Made by a program: the position numbers and the translations under genes. Below the pieces are notes generated by a model, which saw only the letters and a list, made by a program, of their open reading frames with translations, made no database searches and was not told where the DNA came from. A stretch of DNA of 64,000 nucleotides from positions 29,672,662 through 29,736,661 of the forward strand of contig NC_056533.1 in NCBI RefSeq assembly GCF_910596095.1, written 5' to 3'. This document shows, in pieces, positions 53,601 through 64,000 of this stretch (position 1 is its first letter; each line of letters begins with the position of its first letter). The DNA is from Thunnus maccoyii. Its lineage: Eukaryota; Chordata; Actinopteri; Scombriformes; Scombridae.

Positions 53601-53692
53601 ATGCCAACGCCATGTGCCAGTGGGAGAAACAGAAACCACCGTGCCAAAGTGGCCATATGAGTGAGAGCTCCTGCGCCGGGGAAAAAGCTTAA
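41659..53692 (+). CDS. abhd2: Alpha/beta hydrolase domain protein 2
   Basis: Membrane serine hydrolase; the human protein is a progesterone-responsive 2-arachidonoylglycerol lipase. The ATG is at 41666. Coding exons are 41666-41874, 45388-45563, 46379-46546, 47140-47323, 48670-48762, 49512-49613, 49917-49986, 50103-50187 and 53484-53692, all GT-AG and in phase, giving 431 residues (human 425). Residues about 23-40 (KLAAVATVLYIIVRCLNL) form the N-terminal membrane anchor. The nucleophile elbow GFSLGG puts Ser at 212; ADDP gives Asp347 and GGHLGFF gives His378, so the triad is intact. WGKSGHLQTALYGKLGR and NHLGALPNIELTSPRMFTYG are strongly ABHD2-like. The part after SHKHSLFGGG is three residues shorter than human. 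The open frame beginning at 46153 is intron read-through into exon 4 and not an alternative start. Confidence 0.97.
43497..43667. repeat. GTGGGGAC-ended short repeat, copy 1 of 2
   Basis: Starts tgtggggacattacatagac and contains ttacattcatttc and several gtcccca/tggggac motifs, flanked by CA microsatellites. The copy at 60392-60605 shares its plan. Known to me as a frequent teleost repeat beside (CA)n. In abhd2 intron 4 of the transcript. Confidence 0.6.
48381..48410. repeat. Perfect 13-bp hairpin
   Basis: aataatgtgtgat, loop taat, then the exact inverse complement. It lies in the abhd2 intron before exon 48670-48762. No run of T follows that would suggest a small RNA gene. Confidence 0.7.
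49076..49401. repeat. hAT-like non-autonomous element, copy 4 of 4
   Basis: Begins gagctgaaatgatgagtcga and ends aatcattagttgcgacccta, the inverse of the start of the 3089 copy. The middle has tgttttggactgttggttg, the inverse of the shared caacagtcca block, so this copy is in opposite orientation. In an abhd2 intron. Confidence 0.65.
52170..52430 (-). pseudogene. Tc1/mariner transposase relic
   Basis: The minus strand reads LDLEEL, a stop, then PAQSPNFNLIQHLWDKLQ and SDRIKALLAEYE before a stop. This follows the Tc1 family C-terminus, where PAQSPDLNPIEHLWDELE holds the last catalytic acid. Here the acidic residue of IEHLW is Gln and there is an internal stop, so it is dead. It lies in the last abhd2 intron, antisense to the gene. 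Terminal repeats were not found. Confidence 0.75.
52565..53116. repeat. Long palindromic teleost element (ggaatagtttaacatttt type)
   Basis: The left end gggaatagtttaacattttg and the right end (ccaaaatgtcaaacaattcc) are imperfect inverses. Internal arms repeat the pattern: cagttagcttagcttagcat against gctaagctaagctaactg, and gactggaaacaggg against ccccgtttccagtc. I recognise this as a common fish foldback element. In the last abhd2 intron. Confidence 0.75.
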
Positions 53693-56600
53693 ACCTGTGA
53701 CCTCTGTGTCTCTCTCTCACCCTGTCTCTTCCTTCTCACCTTTCACCCCCCCCCCCCCCTCCCCCCACCCCGACACACCACTGTCCCAGCACTGAGGAGG
53801 CACCTGAACCAAACCTGAAACTGCTCTCTCTTCTCTGCCTTCTCCTCTGGTGCTACTTACTGTTACTGACCCCCTCCCCCCCTCCGCCCTCCTCGCGTTC
53901 CCACTCACACGTCTCCATGCCTTCACCACAGTTACCCTTTGTAAACACCATCACCTTACAGTATGTGAAGGAACAAAAACAACTAACTGCCTTTTGTGCT
54001 CTTTTCCGTTACGAGGACTTTGAATTCAGAGCAGGAACATTTTTGTTTCTCTTCGCGTACACAACAATGATCCTAATGGCTAATGGAGGCGTTGACCAAA
54101 TATGACGAGAAAAGGAAAGCGAGAGCACCACTTTAGAGTAGACCAGTGAAAAATAAGAGCACACAAGAAGCCTCCGAGTAAACAAGGACTGTGCTGCAGT
54201 TGGTGCCCATTTACTGCACCTGTAAGAAGCTCACTTTTTATCACCGCCAAGGCCATATAGCCTAGTCTGCTGTCTTAACCAACACAGCGTCTTTGTAGTA
54301 TGTATGTAACTCACAGATGTAGTGTGTATGTCTGCGTGCGCCTGTGTAGACCGAGAGTAAAAAGACCCACGACGGAGCATGTGATCTTTGTGTTTGGTCG
54401 GTGTGAACCAAATCCTCTGTTCACGGTCTGTTGGCCCTTATATGTTCTTTTTGGGTTGCTCTTGTTGTTTGTAGAAAATGTACAGTAGAAATGATTAAAT
54501 AGTGGGATTTTTTTCACATTATTTCCAGCTCATAACATCATTCTGGCGCTTACATTTGGCACTTCAGTGTTACTCAGAAAGAAAGAGTTCATTGCTTACC
54601 AGACGTGAGCAGGAATCAATCCCAGATGGGGACCCATGCACATTCCCACATTCACATTCTATCACTTTGATTCAGTGCACTTTACACTCTGTATGCTACA
54701 ATCTTTATTTCCCTCATTAGTCGAAGAGAGTGTGGAGATTAGTGTTGGTTTAGCTCTCCCTGTGACTGAGAGGAAGAATCGGAGGGAGCGAGGATGATAA
54801 CAAAACGTTAGATGACTCAAATGTTCCCCGTCTTGTCGTTTTCTTTGAGCCCTCTTACTCATTCGTCTGCCTTTGATCAGCTGCAGGTCCAGCCGAGACT
54901 CTGATATCCTTCTTTTACTGTGCAGACACAGACCTACTGCCGGCGCACGGAGGCTAGAACTCAACCCTGTAAACTTCCTCATGTGGTGAAAACATCTCTG
55001 TACACTTTTTTTTTTTTTTTTTTTTCTGACAGATGATCCTGTTGTTTCGGATTTTAAAAATGCAGTCTACTGATTAATCGGTGTGGTGCTGTGAAAGGGA
55101 GAGTTCAGCAGATTTTTTCTGTTTGATAATCTGAGCTGTGAGGTGTGATGAGTAGGAGGGCTAAACCAATACCGATGCTAAACCAAATGTTTATTTTGTG
55201 GATTGTTTGTAGAATACTGGTGATTGTTATATTGTAATATTAGATGGGGAACAGTGCATGCATGAGAGAAGAGACCGATTTTTTTTTTTTTTTTTTTTTT
55301 TTAAAGGGAGGGAACGTTTTTCTTTCAAAGACTGCTTTGAAAAGCTTTTTCCTTTTTTCTTGACTGGACTGAGCGTTAAAGCTTTTGGTGTTCAGAAGAG
55401 TGCTGGAATGCAGCAGTGTGGACTGAAAATGTATCACAAACCTGTCTTGATGAAATAATACTGCAGTACTGGGACTTTCAAAACCTGAATTTAATTGAGA
55501 ATTTGTTGCTAAATTGCGGTAAGGGCTAAGGAAGGTTCTTCCAAGGAAAAGTCCAGCCAAGTAATCTGTAGTCGAAAAACTGCTAATGAACACTGATGAG
55601 ACAGATGGGTGGTTTGAAATGATGAAGGGATCTGACAACAGTCCATTTGTAAGGCTGTTTAAGCCAGTGTTTGTTGTGTTATAAGACCTGGGCTGATTAG
55701 TATTTGTCAGTAATACTATTTGCCTTAAATTTGGCACATCTGGACAATTCATACTCCAGTTTTCTTTTAAACTTAACTGGATTTAACTGTAAGGTGCAAC
55801 TTTAAGGCTAAAGAATAATTATTCTGAGTGTTAAAGTTCATTCTTGAAAGTTTTTTTTTTGTCAAAGAATAATGCTGTAATAGTGACTCTGATCACTACT
55901 GAAATTAAATTATTATTCTTTGGCCCAGTTTCCATTTCTCAGTTTATGGAGATATAATGGTTGTAAACTTAACCCCCTTCAGTGGAGTTTATTATTTACA
56001 AATACTATGAAATCCAGGTGTTAATCTCACAAACGCTGGCTTGGTTAATACTGAAAATAAGGATGTACCGATCTGAGTTTTCTTCTCCTGATATTGATTC
56101 TTAAACTCAGGGTATCTGCTAATACCAGTGCTCCCTTTTCCCCTCATTTAATATCTGCATACCTCACTTTTCATGTACTGTAAAATAAAATGAAACAAGG
56201 GATTACTGTAGTGATAAGAACTAATGACACTGATAGTGGAAACACTGAATTTTATAACACTTGACAAAGGAATTATTTAATCTGGATCTGTAACATCACA
56301 GCGGATCCCAGATCCACTTTATTTAAGGTCGGTATCAACAACAATGTGATCCGGTGTGTAAGGTCGGTGCATCTCTAACTGAAAGGTGAGGATACGCCGT
56401 CCGAGCCACCACCCTCTTTGCCTCTGAATACTGTCATCCTGCATTTTTCAAACCACAAATCACTGTTGCCATCTGTTGTCAGGGAGACCGAACTACAACT
56501 GCCAGTTTTATGGCACACATCCTCTCATTCACCTGCAGTCAGATGATGCGGTTAAAAACCTGAACCGTGGTTAAAAACTAGATGAATATTGATGACACCA

Positions 56601-57564
56601 GCACAAACCCAGTTTCTGCAGTAACGCCACGAGAGCCATTTGTGTTCTTTAAGATTTTTGCCTCCTCCATTTTTGCACAGAAATGCAGGTTTGGATGTAT
56701 TATTTGGATGTATTTTTTCTAGTCGATTATTTTGTTTATTTTTTTTTGTATTTGTACTTATTGTTATTATGACGACTTGTGTTATTTGCTTGTGCAAATG
56801 CATCAGAGTGTGTGTGTGTTGATGAGTAAACATATACACTGTGTCATATCACCACCTCTGATTGACTAAAAAACCAAATCTTCTTCACTTTAACAAATGA
56901 AAATGCTAAAGAAATATATAAAGATAGTGTATATTCAAAATTTTTTGAGGGACCAGGGATGAAAAATAAAGGCAATAACCAACCAGGAGGGATTCTCTTA
57001 TCATTTTAATGCTAACATGACAGGAAGTCATGTCAAAGTATAGTCATATGCATTAAGATCATTTTCTTGAGGAGTGTGGGATCTGAAATGTTGTTTTACT
57101 GTGTTTGATATGAGAATGTGTTCCTCTGTATTTATCCTTACCCCAGTACTTCAAGCATCCTGTTTATTTCAAGATTGTGGGCTCGTGTTTAATTGCTGGG
57201 AAACTGAAGAATTCAGTTATAAACCTCCTCCTTTAATGTAAATGAATCTATAAATACACCTCGGATTGGATCTTCTAAAAGTATCTGAAATCTTACAAAC
57301 CTAAGCACGTGGATTAGAGCCCACATGAGTAAAAAAAAACTTTGTTAACTTACAGTAACTTTATAAAGCTTTACTTTTGTGTTTACAAATATTTTGATGA
57401 TGAAACACGGTTAAAGGATGCGGTGATGACGAGAAGGGGCGCACAGTCACACAACATGATGTACTCTGAACGCTGGATGTTTTTTTTTTTTTTGTTAAAA
57501 AGAAACCAGTGGTGTGTGTGATCTAATTATGTGAGGAAATATGGTTATTGTGTTCCAAAATAAA
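53693..57564 (+). other. abhd2: abhd2 3' UTR
   Basis: No coding exon of another gene is seen here. AATAAA occurs at 56965-56970 and at 57559-57564; the second gives a 3.9 kb 3' UTR, in line with the long UTR of mammalian ABHD2. It holds a C-rich run at 53745-53770 and poly-T runs at 55007-55025 and 55279-55302. A small inverted-repeat element at 55806-55924 is listed separately. Confidence 0.6.
55806..55924. repeat. Small inverted-repeat element in the abhd2 3' UTR
   Basis: ggctaaagaataattatt at the left pairs with aattattattctttggcc at the right, with one more internal caaagaataat. The unit is about 119 bp, like a MITE. No target duplication was resolved. Confidence 0.5.
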
Positions 57565-58042
57565 TTATTTTCTCAAAAGAAGAAATGTTGCCTTTTCACT
57601 TTATTTGCCAGTGAGATTTTCTTTAAACCTCTTGAGCATAAATCTTGTAGAAGAAGCTGTTATCTGATTAATTTACCTTTGCTAAAAAAGGATTAGCATG
57701 ACATGGACCTTTTTTATTTATAATACAGTTGAGCCCCCTTGTGGTGACTGTGTTGTAAGCTCTTTATTTTTTTCCCTGTGCAGTGTGAAGTGACATTTAA
57801 AAAGAGCAGATGCTACTTACTACAATGTTACTGTCTTGTTTCTTAGCTTTAATTGCAGTGTATTTAGATACAGGAATACTGTGCAGGTACTTCACACTGA
57901 GAAAGCTAAAAGCTCACATTTTAAGAACGCGTTAAATGCAGCTCGTGTGAAAATGTGACACATTTGACATGCACCGCCTTGCTTGAAATCCCCTTTATGA
58001 AGCAGCATTTTATTGAAATAAGCCTGGTTTAAATGGTAATGG

Positions 58043-58603
58043 TTAAAGGACAAGTTCACAGTTTTTCAAATGTCACATTTTTTTCTTGCTGTAATCATTG
58101 CTCTTGTTCATACTGACCATTAGAAGATCCCTTAATAATGCAAAGTCCACAGCCCTCCATCTGTGCAAAAATGTATTAAAAAGTTTATTTGAAGCTAATA
58201 TGAGGTTTCAGCCATCCAAATTATATTAAATTAAATCAAATCAATTCAATATCTTCAAAGTCACAGTCTTTTTAGTGCCAAAGTCCCTCTTTTTGATGAT
58301 CCTCCCACTGCTGAACAGGAAAACACTCTCCGTTGAGGCACAAAGAGGGAATTTTGTACTAAAAAGAGCTGGAAAATATCCACTTTGACATACTCAGACA
58401 GCTAAAGCGTCATGTTATCTTTCGATAAACTTTTAAATACATTTCCCCCCCATCACTCACATCATTAAGTACATTTATAGGGGATCTTCTAATGGTCAGT
58501 ATGAACAGGAGGAATAATTACAGCGAACAAAACCTGTTTCAATGTTCATTGGGGACTGACTGTTTTAATACAGACTTGAAAAATTGTGAACCCATCCTTT
58601 TAA
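58043..58603. repeat. Long palindromic short element, copy 3 of 3
   Basis: Begins taaaggacaagttcacagtt and ends cttgaaaaattgtgaaccca tcctttta. It shares actgaccattagaagatccc and its inverse with the other copies. It lies between the abhd2 and rlbp1 3' ends. Confidence 0.7.
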
Positions 58604-58684
58604 TGGTAAAAGGTAAGGTGAAATAATGAAGACACTTAATAAAAGTGACAATCCATATAAAACTACAGACAGAAAAACATCTAT

Positions 58685-58690
58685 TTTATT
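58685..58690 (-). terminator. rlbp1: Candidate rlbp1 polyadenylation signal
   Basis: TTTATT on the plus strand is AATAAA for rlbp1, about 690 bases past its stop codon and just outside the palindromic repeat. Assigned by motif only. Confidence 0.35.
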
Positions 58691-59381
58691 GAAATCCAAT
58701 GCAAATTGCAAAACGGACCTTTGTGGTACATCAGGCATCACATCGAGTGTCACATCTCTCTTAATACTTGAAGGACTTGACACAAGGCTTTTGAGAAGCA
58801 AGACGTATTTTGATGGCACTGCATTAGGAGGCCCCTGCTCCTAAAACATTAATATAATGCAGGCTTATCCGTGATCAATTTTCCCTCTTCATATCATTCT
58901 AAACTTCACCCTCGACACTGTAATATACAGGATCTGAACTACTGCGGTTTCTGTACTCATTCATCTGACGGGATTGTAGGTACAAGGCTGCTCTGCATGT
59001 TGTGAAATTCATTTTTTTAAGGCAAATGACACCAAACCAAACTCAGACCTTATTCTGGTTGTGAGCTACAACATCACATTACCAACTCGTACTGTAACAA
59101 GGAATATCAGTGCTGTAAAATCCCCAACGTAAACCATCAATCATTCTTTCTGTAATGTCTAAACATCCATTTTCTTTCCCATTTATATCACCATATATTA
59201 CTCATTTGCAAACCATCCTCTGCTCCTAACTCTAGATACTTCTTTTTGCTCATAGGAACTGCCTGAATATAATAAAAATGTCAACCTAGCTTCAAAATAG
59301 ACCACATATCTGATCTGATCACAAAAGAAGCATCTAGGGCGAAGGACACTATAGCTCTTGGTTTTTAGAGGACTCTTTCTT

Positions 59382-60048
59382 TCAGAGAGCAGTGTCTTCA
59401 GAGCCAAAAAGCTTGGTGGCAATGGCCTGGCAGTCAGCTACAGATGCCTTCCCATCAAAGTCTGCCGGCAGGATGTCCGCATCGAACTCCTTGATGTAGT
59501 TGTCCAGCTCGTCACCGTGAACGAAGACCTAAGGAAAGTTATGAGCAGCATTCAGAGGAAATTTACTAATGTAACTTTGAAAAAAACTGTCAGAAAAACA
59601 AAGGCGGATGGTGATTTTCTATATGTTTCTTATTTTGAACAAATTTCATGTGCGTCCTCCGTCCATACCCTCTCCAGTAGCTTGCTCTTCATGAAGGGCT
59701 TGACCACATTGTATGTAGTGGTGAAGTACCAGGGCTGGTGAGTAACGTGGACCGCCTTGAAACGTGCAGGGAAGGAGTCCTGCAGAAAAACACACAAAAC
59801 AGTAAAAATATTTTTAAAACCTTTTAAGAGCTCTTAAGTTCTACATCAAGAAATTCTAAGTTATTGATTTGAGTCTTGCCCTCTGACCTGCAGCATGTCC
59901 ACCATCTTCTTGAGCTCAGCCGGCTTAATGCCTGAGGCGTGCTGCATGGTGAAGCCCTTGAAGTTCTCAATGAGGACAAAGCCATTAATCTGGGTCTCTT
60001 CATTCTCAAGCAACTTCTCCAGGATCACACAGTACGCTCTTAAGATCT

Positions 60049-60082
<34 letters not shown>

Positions 60083-60639
60083 GACATTATTTTTAAGAAG
60101 TAGTTGTAAAAAAAAGTAGCTCCGTGTTTCTTCAAACTTGCAGTGCGTTCATGTCAGACATGCAGAAATGCTCTATCGAGGTTGCTACCTCGTCAAAGGT
60201 GATCTCCTCCAGGTCCCAGTTCTCGATGTTGAAGAGCAGAACCACGCGGCCATACTTGTCCCTGCTGGGCAGAACCACGGGATAGCCCGCCTCAATGGTG
60301 CTGCGGACCGCCTCAGGGGTCAGGTTCTCAAACAGCTCAGGATACTCCTTCCTGAAGCGCACATAACCTACACACACACACACACAGTCGTGTTTCCATC
60401 ACTTCAGAGGACCTTACAATGACTTACATTCATTTCCTGGATACTTACTCTAACTTTAACAACTACTTGCCTAACGCTAACCTCAATATAACCCTAAACT
60501 AACCTTAACTTTAAACCAAGTCTTCACCCTAAAATTAATGATTTACGTTTAGGGGACTTACTTTTTTGTCCCCATAAGGGAGACAAGTCCCCACAACATG
60601 AGAAATACCTTGTACACACACACACCCAAGCACAAGCAT

Positions 60640-60683
<44 letters not shown>

Positions 60684-60827
60684 TGCTGTATTCTCTTATC
60701 AGTCACTAATGGTTCACAAACCCTCCATGTACAGTGTGAGTGTTCAGTGCCAAACACAATGAAACCACTGTCTCAGTGCATCTACAGTGCTGCTCTACGC
60801 CTCTTCATACCGAGGCACCAATTAACC

Positions 60828-60888
<61 letters not shown>

Positions 60889-62794
60889 TGTATGTGTTCA
60901 GTATTTTACTCACAACTCACAAGCAGCAATTAACCCCACAGAATGAGTTCACATTCACATCACATTCCCCTCTCTCACTAACAAGTACTCCTTCTGCATT
61001 CATAACTGTGCGTGTTTTCTTGTGTCTTTTGTCTTTGTGAGGACCAAATATTCTCACAGTCTCTTTCAAGATGAGGAAAAAAAAAATCCAAACTGAGATC
61101 CTTTTTGTTGGTCCTGACCAAGTAAATTCTCTAACAGCGATTTTGAGTAATTTCTGGGCTTGATGTTTGGTTTGGGGGTGGAGGTTACAGAAGGAGATAT
61201 TGATGAGTTTCTGTCCAGTATTAAGATTTAAACTATTAGATCAAAGTTTAGGGTTGAATGTAGAGTTGAAATCAGTATAAACTTTGTGGTCATCGTAGTT
61301 TGCTCTTTATTTTTGGTCTTCAAGATGACTGAAAAAGATAAAATTAAATAAAAAGAACAGAAATCCTAAGCACACAAACAAGCAATAAGTGAGTCGGTGT
61401 CTCCTCATCAGAGTGTCAAACCGCTCTGCTTTTTAATCTCATCTTCTCTCCCAGACCAACACAATCAGCACCGGCGCTGTGAAGTTCCCAGCAGAACACT
61501 GCGAGTTCATAAGTAAACTTGCTGTCCCATGTGGAAACAAAGGAGGGCTTTGTCAGGGGAAACTCTGAAGCATCTCAAAGCCCCCAATTAATGAACACAT
61601 GCCTCCCTGTCTCAGTGATGGGCAGGATTCATGCAAACGAGGAGCACAAAAGAGGTCTCGCCTTCAATTACTGAAGGAAAATGTCTGCAGAGTCTGAATC
61701 CAAAACATATGGAAGCAAAAATAATACAAGCAAAAATTTTTATTCATTTTTGATATGTTTGTCTCTACAGCAGAACTGTCATAGACATCACTGATAGATG
61801 ATCTCTTCTTATAGCTACTCACCCTTCATGAGCTCGTGGGCTCTGACAACATCAAACTTGCGGGCTCTGAGGAAACGCAGCATTAGAGAGTCTGGTTTGT
61901 CCCCGAAGCGCTCCAGCACGAGTTTGGCGAGGTCGTCTCCCTCAGCTGCCCTCTCCTTCATCATGGCCCGCAGGTCCTTCAGCGACGACGCTCGCCTCTC
62001 ATCCGTCTCGTTCAGCTCATCCTTCGCCTGCAGGGTGAAGAAAAACACAAAAGGCACATGTTCTTTTCCAAAATGTCACGGGAACGGGACTGATGTCGGT
62101 GCCTGCAGGGACATAAACGGGGATTAATGTGTATACAGCCATCCTGAGTTATTGATTTTTACCTTCTGCACAGTGTGGCCTGGCAGTTTGTGGCAAGGCC
62201 CAAACACCGGCCCATGATCCTTCACTGTCAAATGCTCCAGCTTGGACCTCATGGCCTGCTCCTCATCTGATACCATACGGAAAGATCCAGTCTGTATAAA
62301 GATGAAGGTGTAAAGGTTTACAAAAAGATTTGGTTGAACTTTGTTTTTGTCTTGTCTCTGACATCACCGTTTTCACCCTCATCGGCTGCACTGTGCCACT
62401 ATTTACTGCTTGAATACTTCAACAGCAGCTCATTGAGTATTTATAACAAATTCTCACACAGACAAACATGCACCTGAGCCGGAGCAGACCCAAAACGATG
62501 CACACCAGTGAACGGCTGGTTAATCTGCTTCACATGATTATAGGGCCTCTAAAGCCACTTCTTAAAAACAGCTTAAGGGTCCATCCCAGTGCCTGCATCT
62601 ACTGGCACAACAACAGCATTAAGCAGCATCATGCACTGACAGTCAAACCTCCAAGAGCTGATGCTCTTAACCCAGGCCAAAGGCACTTAACCAATGAACC
62701 GGGGCCAGACACTGACAAGCAGTGGGGTAAACAGAGACAAAGTGACAAAGTCTCTCTTGAATAGTTGCAAAGTAATTAAACTTACAGCAGCCAT
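59382..62794 (-). CDS. rlbp1: Retinaldehyde-binding protein 1 (CRALBP)
   Basis: Cytosolic carrier of 11-cis-retinal and 11-cis-retinol in the visual cycle of pigment epithelium and Mueller glia. Coding exons in gene order are 62786-62794, 62163-62291, 61823-62027, 60189-60367, 59888-60046, 59669-59779 and 59382-59528. Phases agree and the product is 312 residues (human 317). It starts [25 protein letters not shown]-terminal helix region ([18 protein letters not shown]) precedes the CRAL-TRIO lipid-binding domain, with [27 protein letters not shown] and [14 protein letters not shown]. Arg150 and Arg233 sit where human Arg151 and Arg234, sites of retinal disease mutations, are found. The product ends LFGSEDTAL. 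The acceptors of the exons at 60189-60367 and 59888-60046 are preceded by (TG)n tracts. Teleosts have two rlbp1 paralogues; I cannot say which this is. Confidence 0.96.
60048..60080. repeat. (CA)n microsatellite at an rlbp1 acceptor
   Basis: Read on the minus strand this is (TG)n followed directly by TTACAG and the exon. The intron (60047-60188) is only 142 bases, so the repeat fills its acceptor region. Confidence 0.9.
60392..60605. repeat. GTGGGGAC-ended short repeat, copy 2 of 2
   Basis: Contains cttacaatgacttacattca, then tttttgtccccataagggag and aagtccccacaacatgagaa, flanked by CA tracts. In an rlbp1 intron; same plan as 43497-43667. The stretch cctaaactaaccttaact within it resembles degenerate telomere-like units. 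Confidence 0.6.
60640..60887. repeat. Two long CA/TG microsatellites
   Basis: (CA)n at about 60640-60682 and (TG)n at about 60829-60887 lie about 150 bases apart with opposite strand sense, so they could pair as a long hairpin. In an rlbp1 intron. The open frames across them are artefacts. Confidence 0.9.
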
Positions 62795-63800
62795 GGTTGC
62801 AGCGTCTCACAGCAGCTTCACTAACACTGTGGAGAAAGAAGAGTTGGCAAAAGCAGAATGTGAACACATCAAACCGTTGTTTTAAGAGAGTCGAGCATGC
62901 ACACTTTCTTTCAGAGTGGTCCAGACACCGAGGTCATAAATCACTCCTGTTATTTGCATATTACCTAATCTACATAATAAAAAAAACCTTTTGGCTATGT
63001 GATGTTCAAATGTTGAAAATGGAGAGTGGTTTCTTTACTGAAGACTCACACTGAAGGATCCAAACTAACTGCTATCTAAAAACATGGAGAGTTTAAAATG
63101 TTGCTGAACAGGCAGTCTCATTCCCAGTATATATGGCGACATATCTGGCCAAATATTGTTAATTTAGCATAAAACCAAATATTCATGTTAATTTATGTTG
63201 CTTTAAAGTAATTTAGTCAAGAATTATGACACAGATGCCCTGTAGCTTCTCTCCTCTGGCAATAAACCTCTCATACACCTGTTTTTTTTATGATTCTCAG
63301 TTGAAAGGACACAATAGATATAAAACAAATAGAAATCACACAAGAAAAATCTGAAATACCTTTATGGTTATTCTTGGCAGGAAAAATATATCTGAGGTGA
63401 TATTTCACCACTTAGAGTGTAAGATTAACCAAATTACATGTGAAAACTACCCTACGTTTTACTATTCAGCGTAAGTTAAGTCAAATACACAACATCAAAC
63501 AGTGCAATGAACAAAACATGTGATGCATGGCCACTGAATTTACTTTAAGACGCATTCCTTCATTGGTTATCTGTCCTCCAAGTGTTGCTTATCACACCTG
63601 TTTTGTTTTATTGATGACTTTTAATCATCATATTAAACAATTCCAATATCTTAATTTCCTGATCTGTTCATCTTGATACTGTCCACTACTAGAGGTTCAA
63701 TTTAACCAAAGAGCAGAGCAGCCTTACCTTAAGCAGACGGGATGAGAGAGCTACAGAGAGTGGCAAAGACAACAGGAGGAGAGAGGACCAGGAGGGGAGG
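62795..63800 (-). other. rlbp1: rlbp1 5' UTR, non-coding exon 1 and intron 1
   Basis: The start-codon exon extends to 62826, where tcttctttctccacag is a strong acceptor. A non-coding first exon ends at 63728 with a GTAAGGC donor and probably starts near 63780-63800. Intron 1 is about 900 bases with no other feature. A non-coding first exon also occurs in human RLBP1. Confidence 0.65.
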
Positions 63801-63870
63801 AGTTACTGAAAACGTCACTTAAAGTAGGATTAAAATGACACAGTGGATTACAATGAGTGGCTAATCTACA
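63801..63870 (-). promoter_or_regulatory. rlbp1: rlbp1 promoter with CRX/OTX-like motifs
   Basis: Just upstream of exon 1, GGATTA occurs at 63827-63832 and 63845-63850, with TAATCT at 63862-63867. GGATTA/TAATCC is the core bound by CRX and OTX homeodomain factors, which drive retinal genes. The clustering within 41 bases fits the expected expression of rlbp1. No TATA box is obvious. Confidence 0.5.
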
Positions 63871-64000
63871 TAATGCAAACTGTGAAGTGAAGGAGGAGCT
63901 GGGATGGAAGATGAGAGGTGTACTGGTCTGAACTAGTCACTCTGGTGGTATGGTAGCCCTGAGGGGCAAAACACAACAGCATTGGATGAAAGAAAACACA

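Noticed and set aside
53917-54105. Possible alternative last exon of abhd2
   Set aside because: The open frame has no acceptor of quality and no similarity; the stop at 53690-53692 fits the family length.
55240-55752. 170-residue minus-strand frame
   Set aside because: It lies in the abhd2 3' UTR, includes a poly-Lys stretch from the T run at 55279, and matches no family.
60041-60890. CRISPR-like periodic repeats
   Set aside because: These are simple dinucleotide tracts in a vertebrate genome, without unique spacers.
60524-61040. Cys/Val-rich frames
   Set aside because: They translate CA/TG microsatellites (CVCVCV).

Overview
The window is eukaryotic nuclear DNA from a ray-finned fish, most likely a percomorph teleost. 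It has multi-exon genes with GT-AG introns, AT-rich intergenic DNA, many (CA)n/(TG)n microsatellites, and several repeat families that I recognise as common in teleost genomes. No bacterial, plasmid, phage or CRISPR content is visible.

Gene layout from left to right: nmrk2 (minus, 3' end cut off by the left edge, first coding exon at 1882-1907). Next comes about 9.7 kb of repeat-rich intergenic DNA with two decayed LINE RNase H relics, hAT-like and palindromic short elements, and a TTAGGG-like tract. A small plus-strand gene follows (11807-14539); it has four coding exons, two Cys/His clusters and a BESS-like C-terminus, and I cannot name it. Then hapln3 (minus, 16355-19601), mfge8 (minus, 23094-36181), abhd2 (plus, 38.5-57.6 kb) and rlbp1 (minus, 59382-63.8 kb).

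The order and orientation hapln3(-) mfge8(-) abhd2(+) rlbp1(-) match what I know of human 15q26.1. This is a conserved vertebrate gene neighbourhood and not an operon: each gene has its own promoter and role. nmrk2 makes NMN from nicotinamide riboside, hapln3 is an extracellular hyaluronan link protein, mfge8 bridges phosphatidylserine and integrins, abhd2 is a membrane serine hydrolase, and rlbp1 carries 11-cis-retinoids in the eye.

The most interesting local feature is a tandem duplication inside mfge8 intron 1 that copies the signal-peptide exon. The second copy (35066-35141) still has an open frame and a GT splice donor, but it has a Leu to Pro change in the hydrophobic core and lacks the original promoter. 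Other points of note are (TG)n tracts at two successive rlbp1 acceptors, a 1.3 kb piggyBac-like element with TTAA ends in an mfge8 intron, a Tc1 transposase relic in an abhd2 intron, two adjacent perfect hairpins near 3.9 kb, and an upstream ORF overlapping the start codon of the unnamed gene. I found no evidence of a wholly new biological system; the unusual material is mainly duplicated, repeat-derived or regulatory.

Exon borders were set by eye from reading frame, splice consensus and family homology. UTR ends and promoters are estimates.
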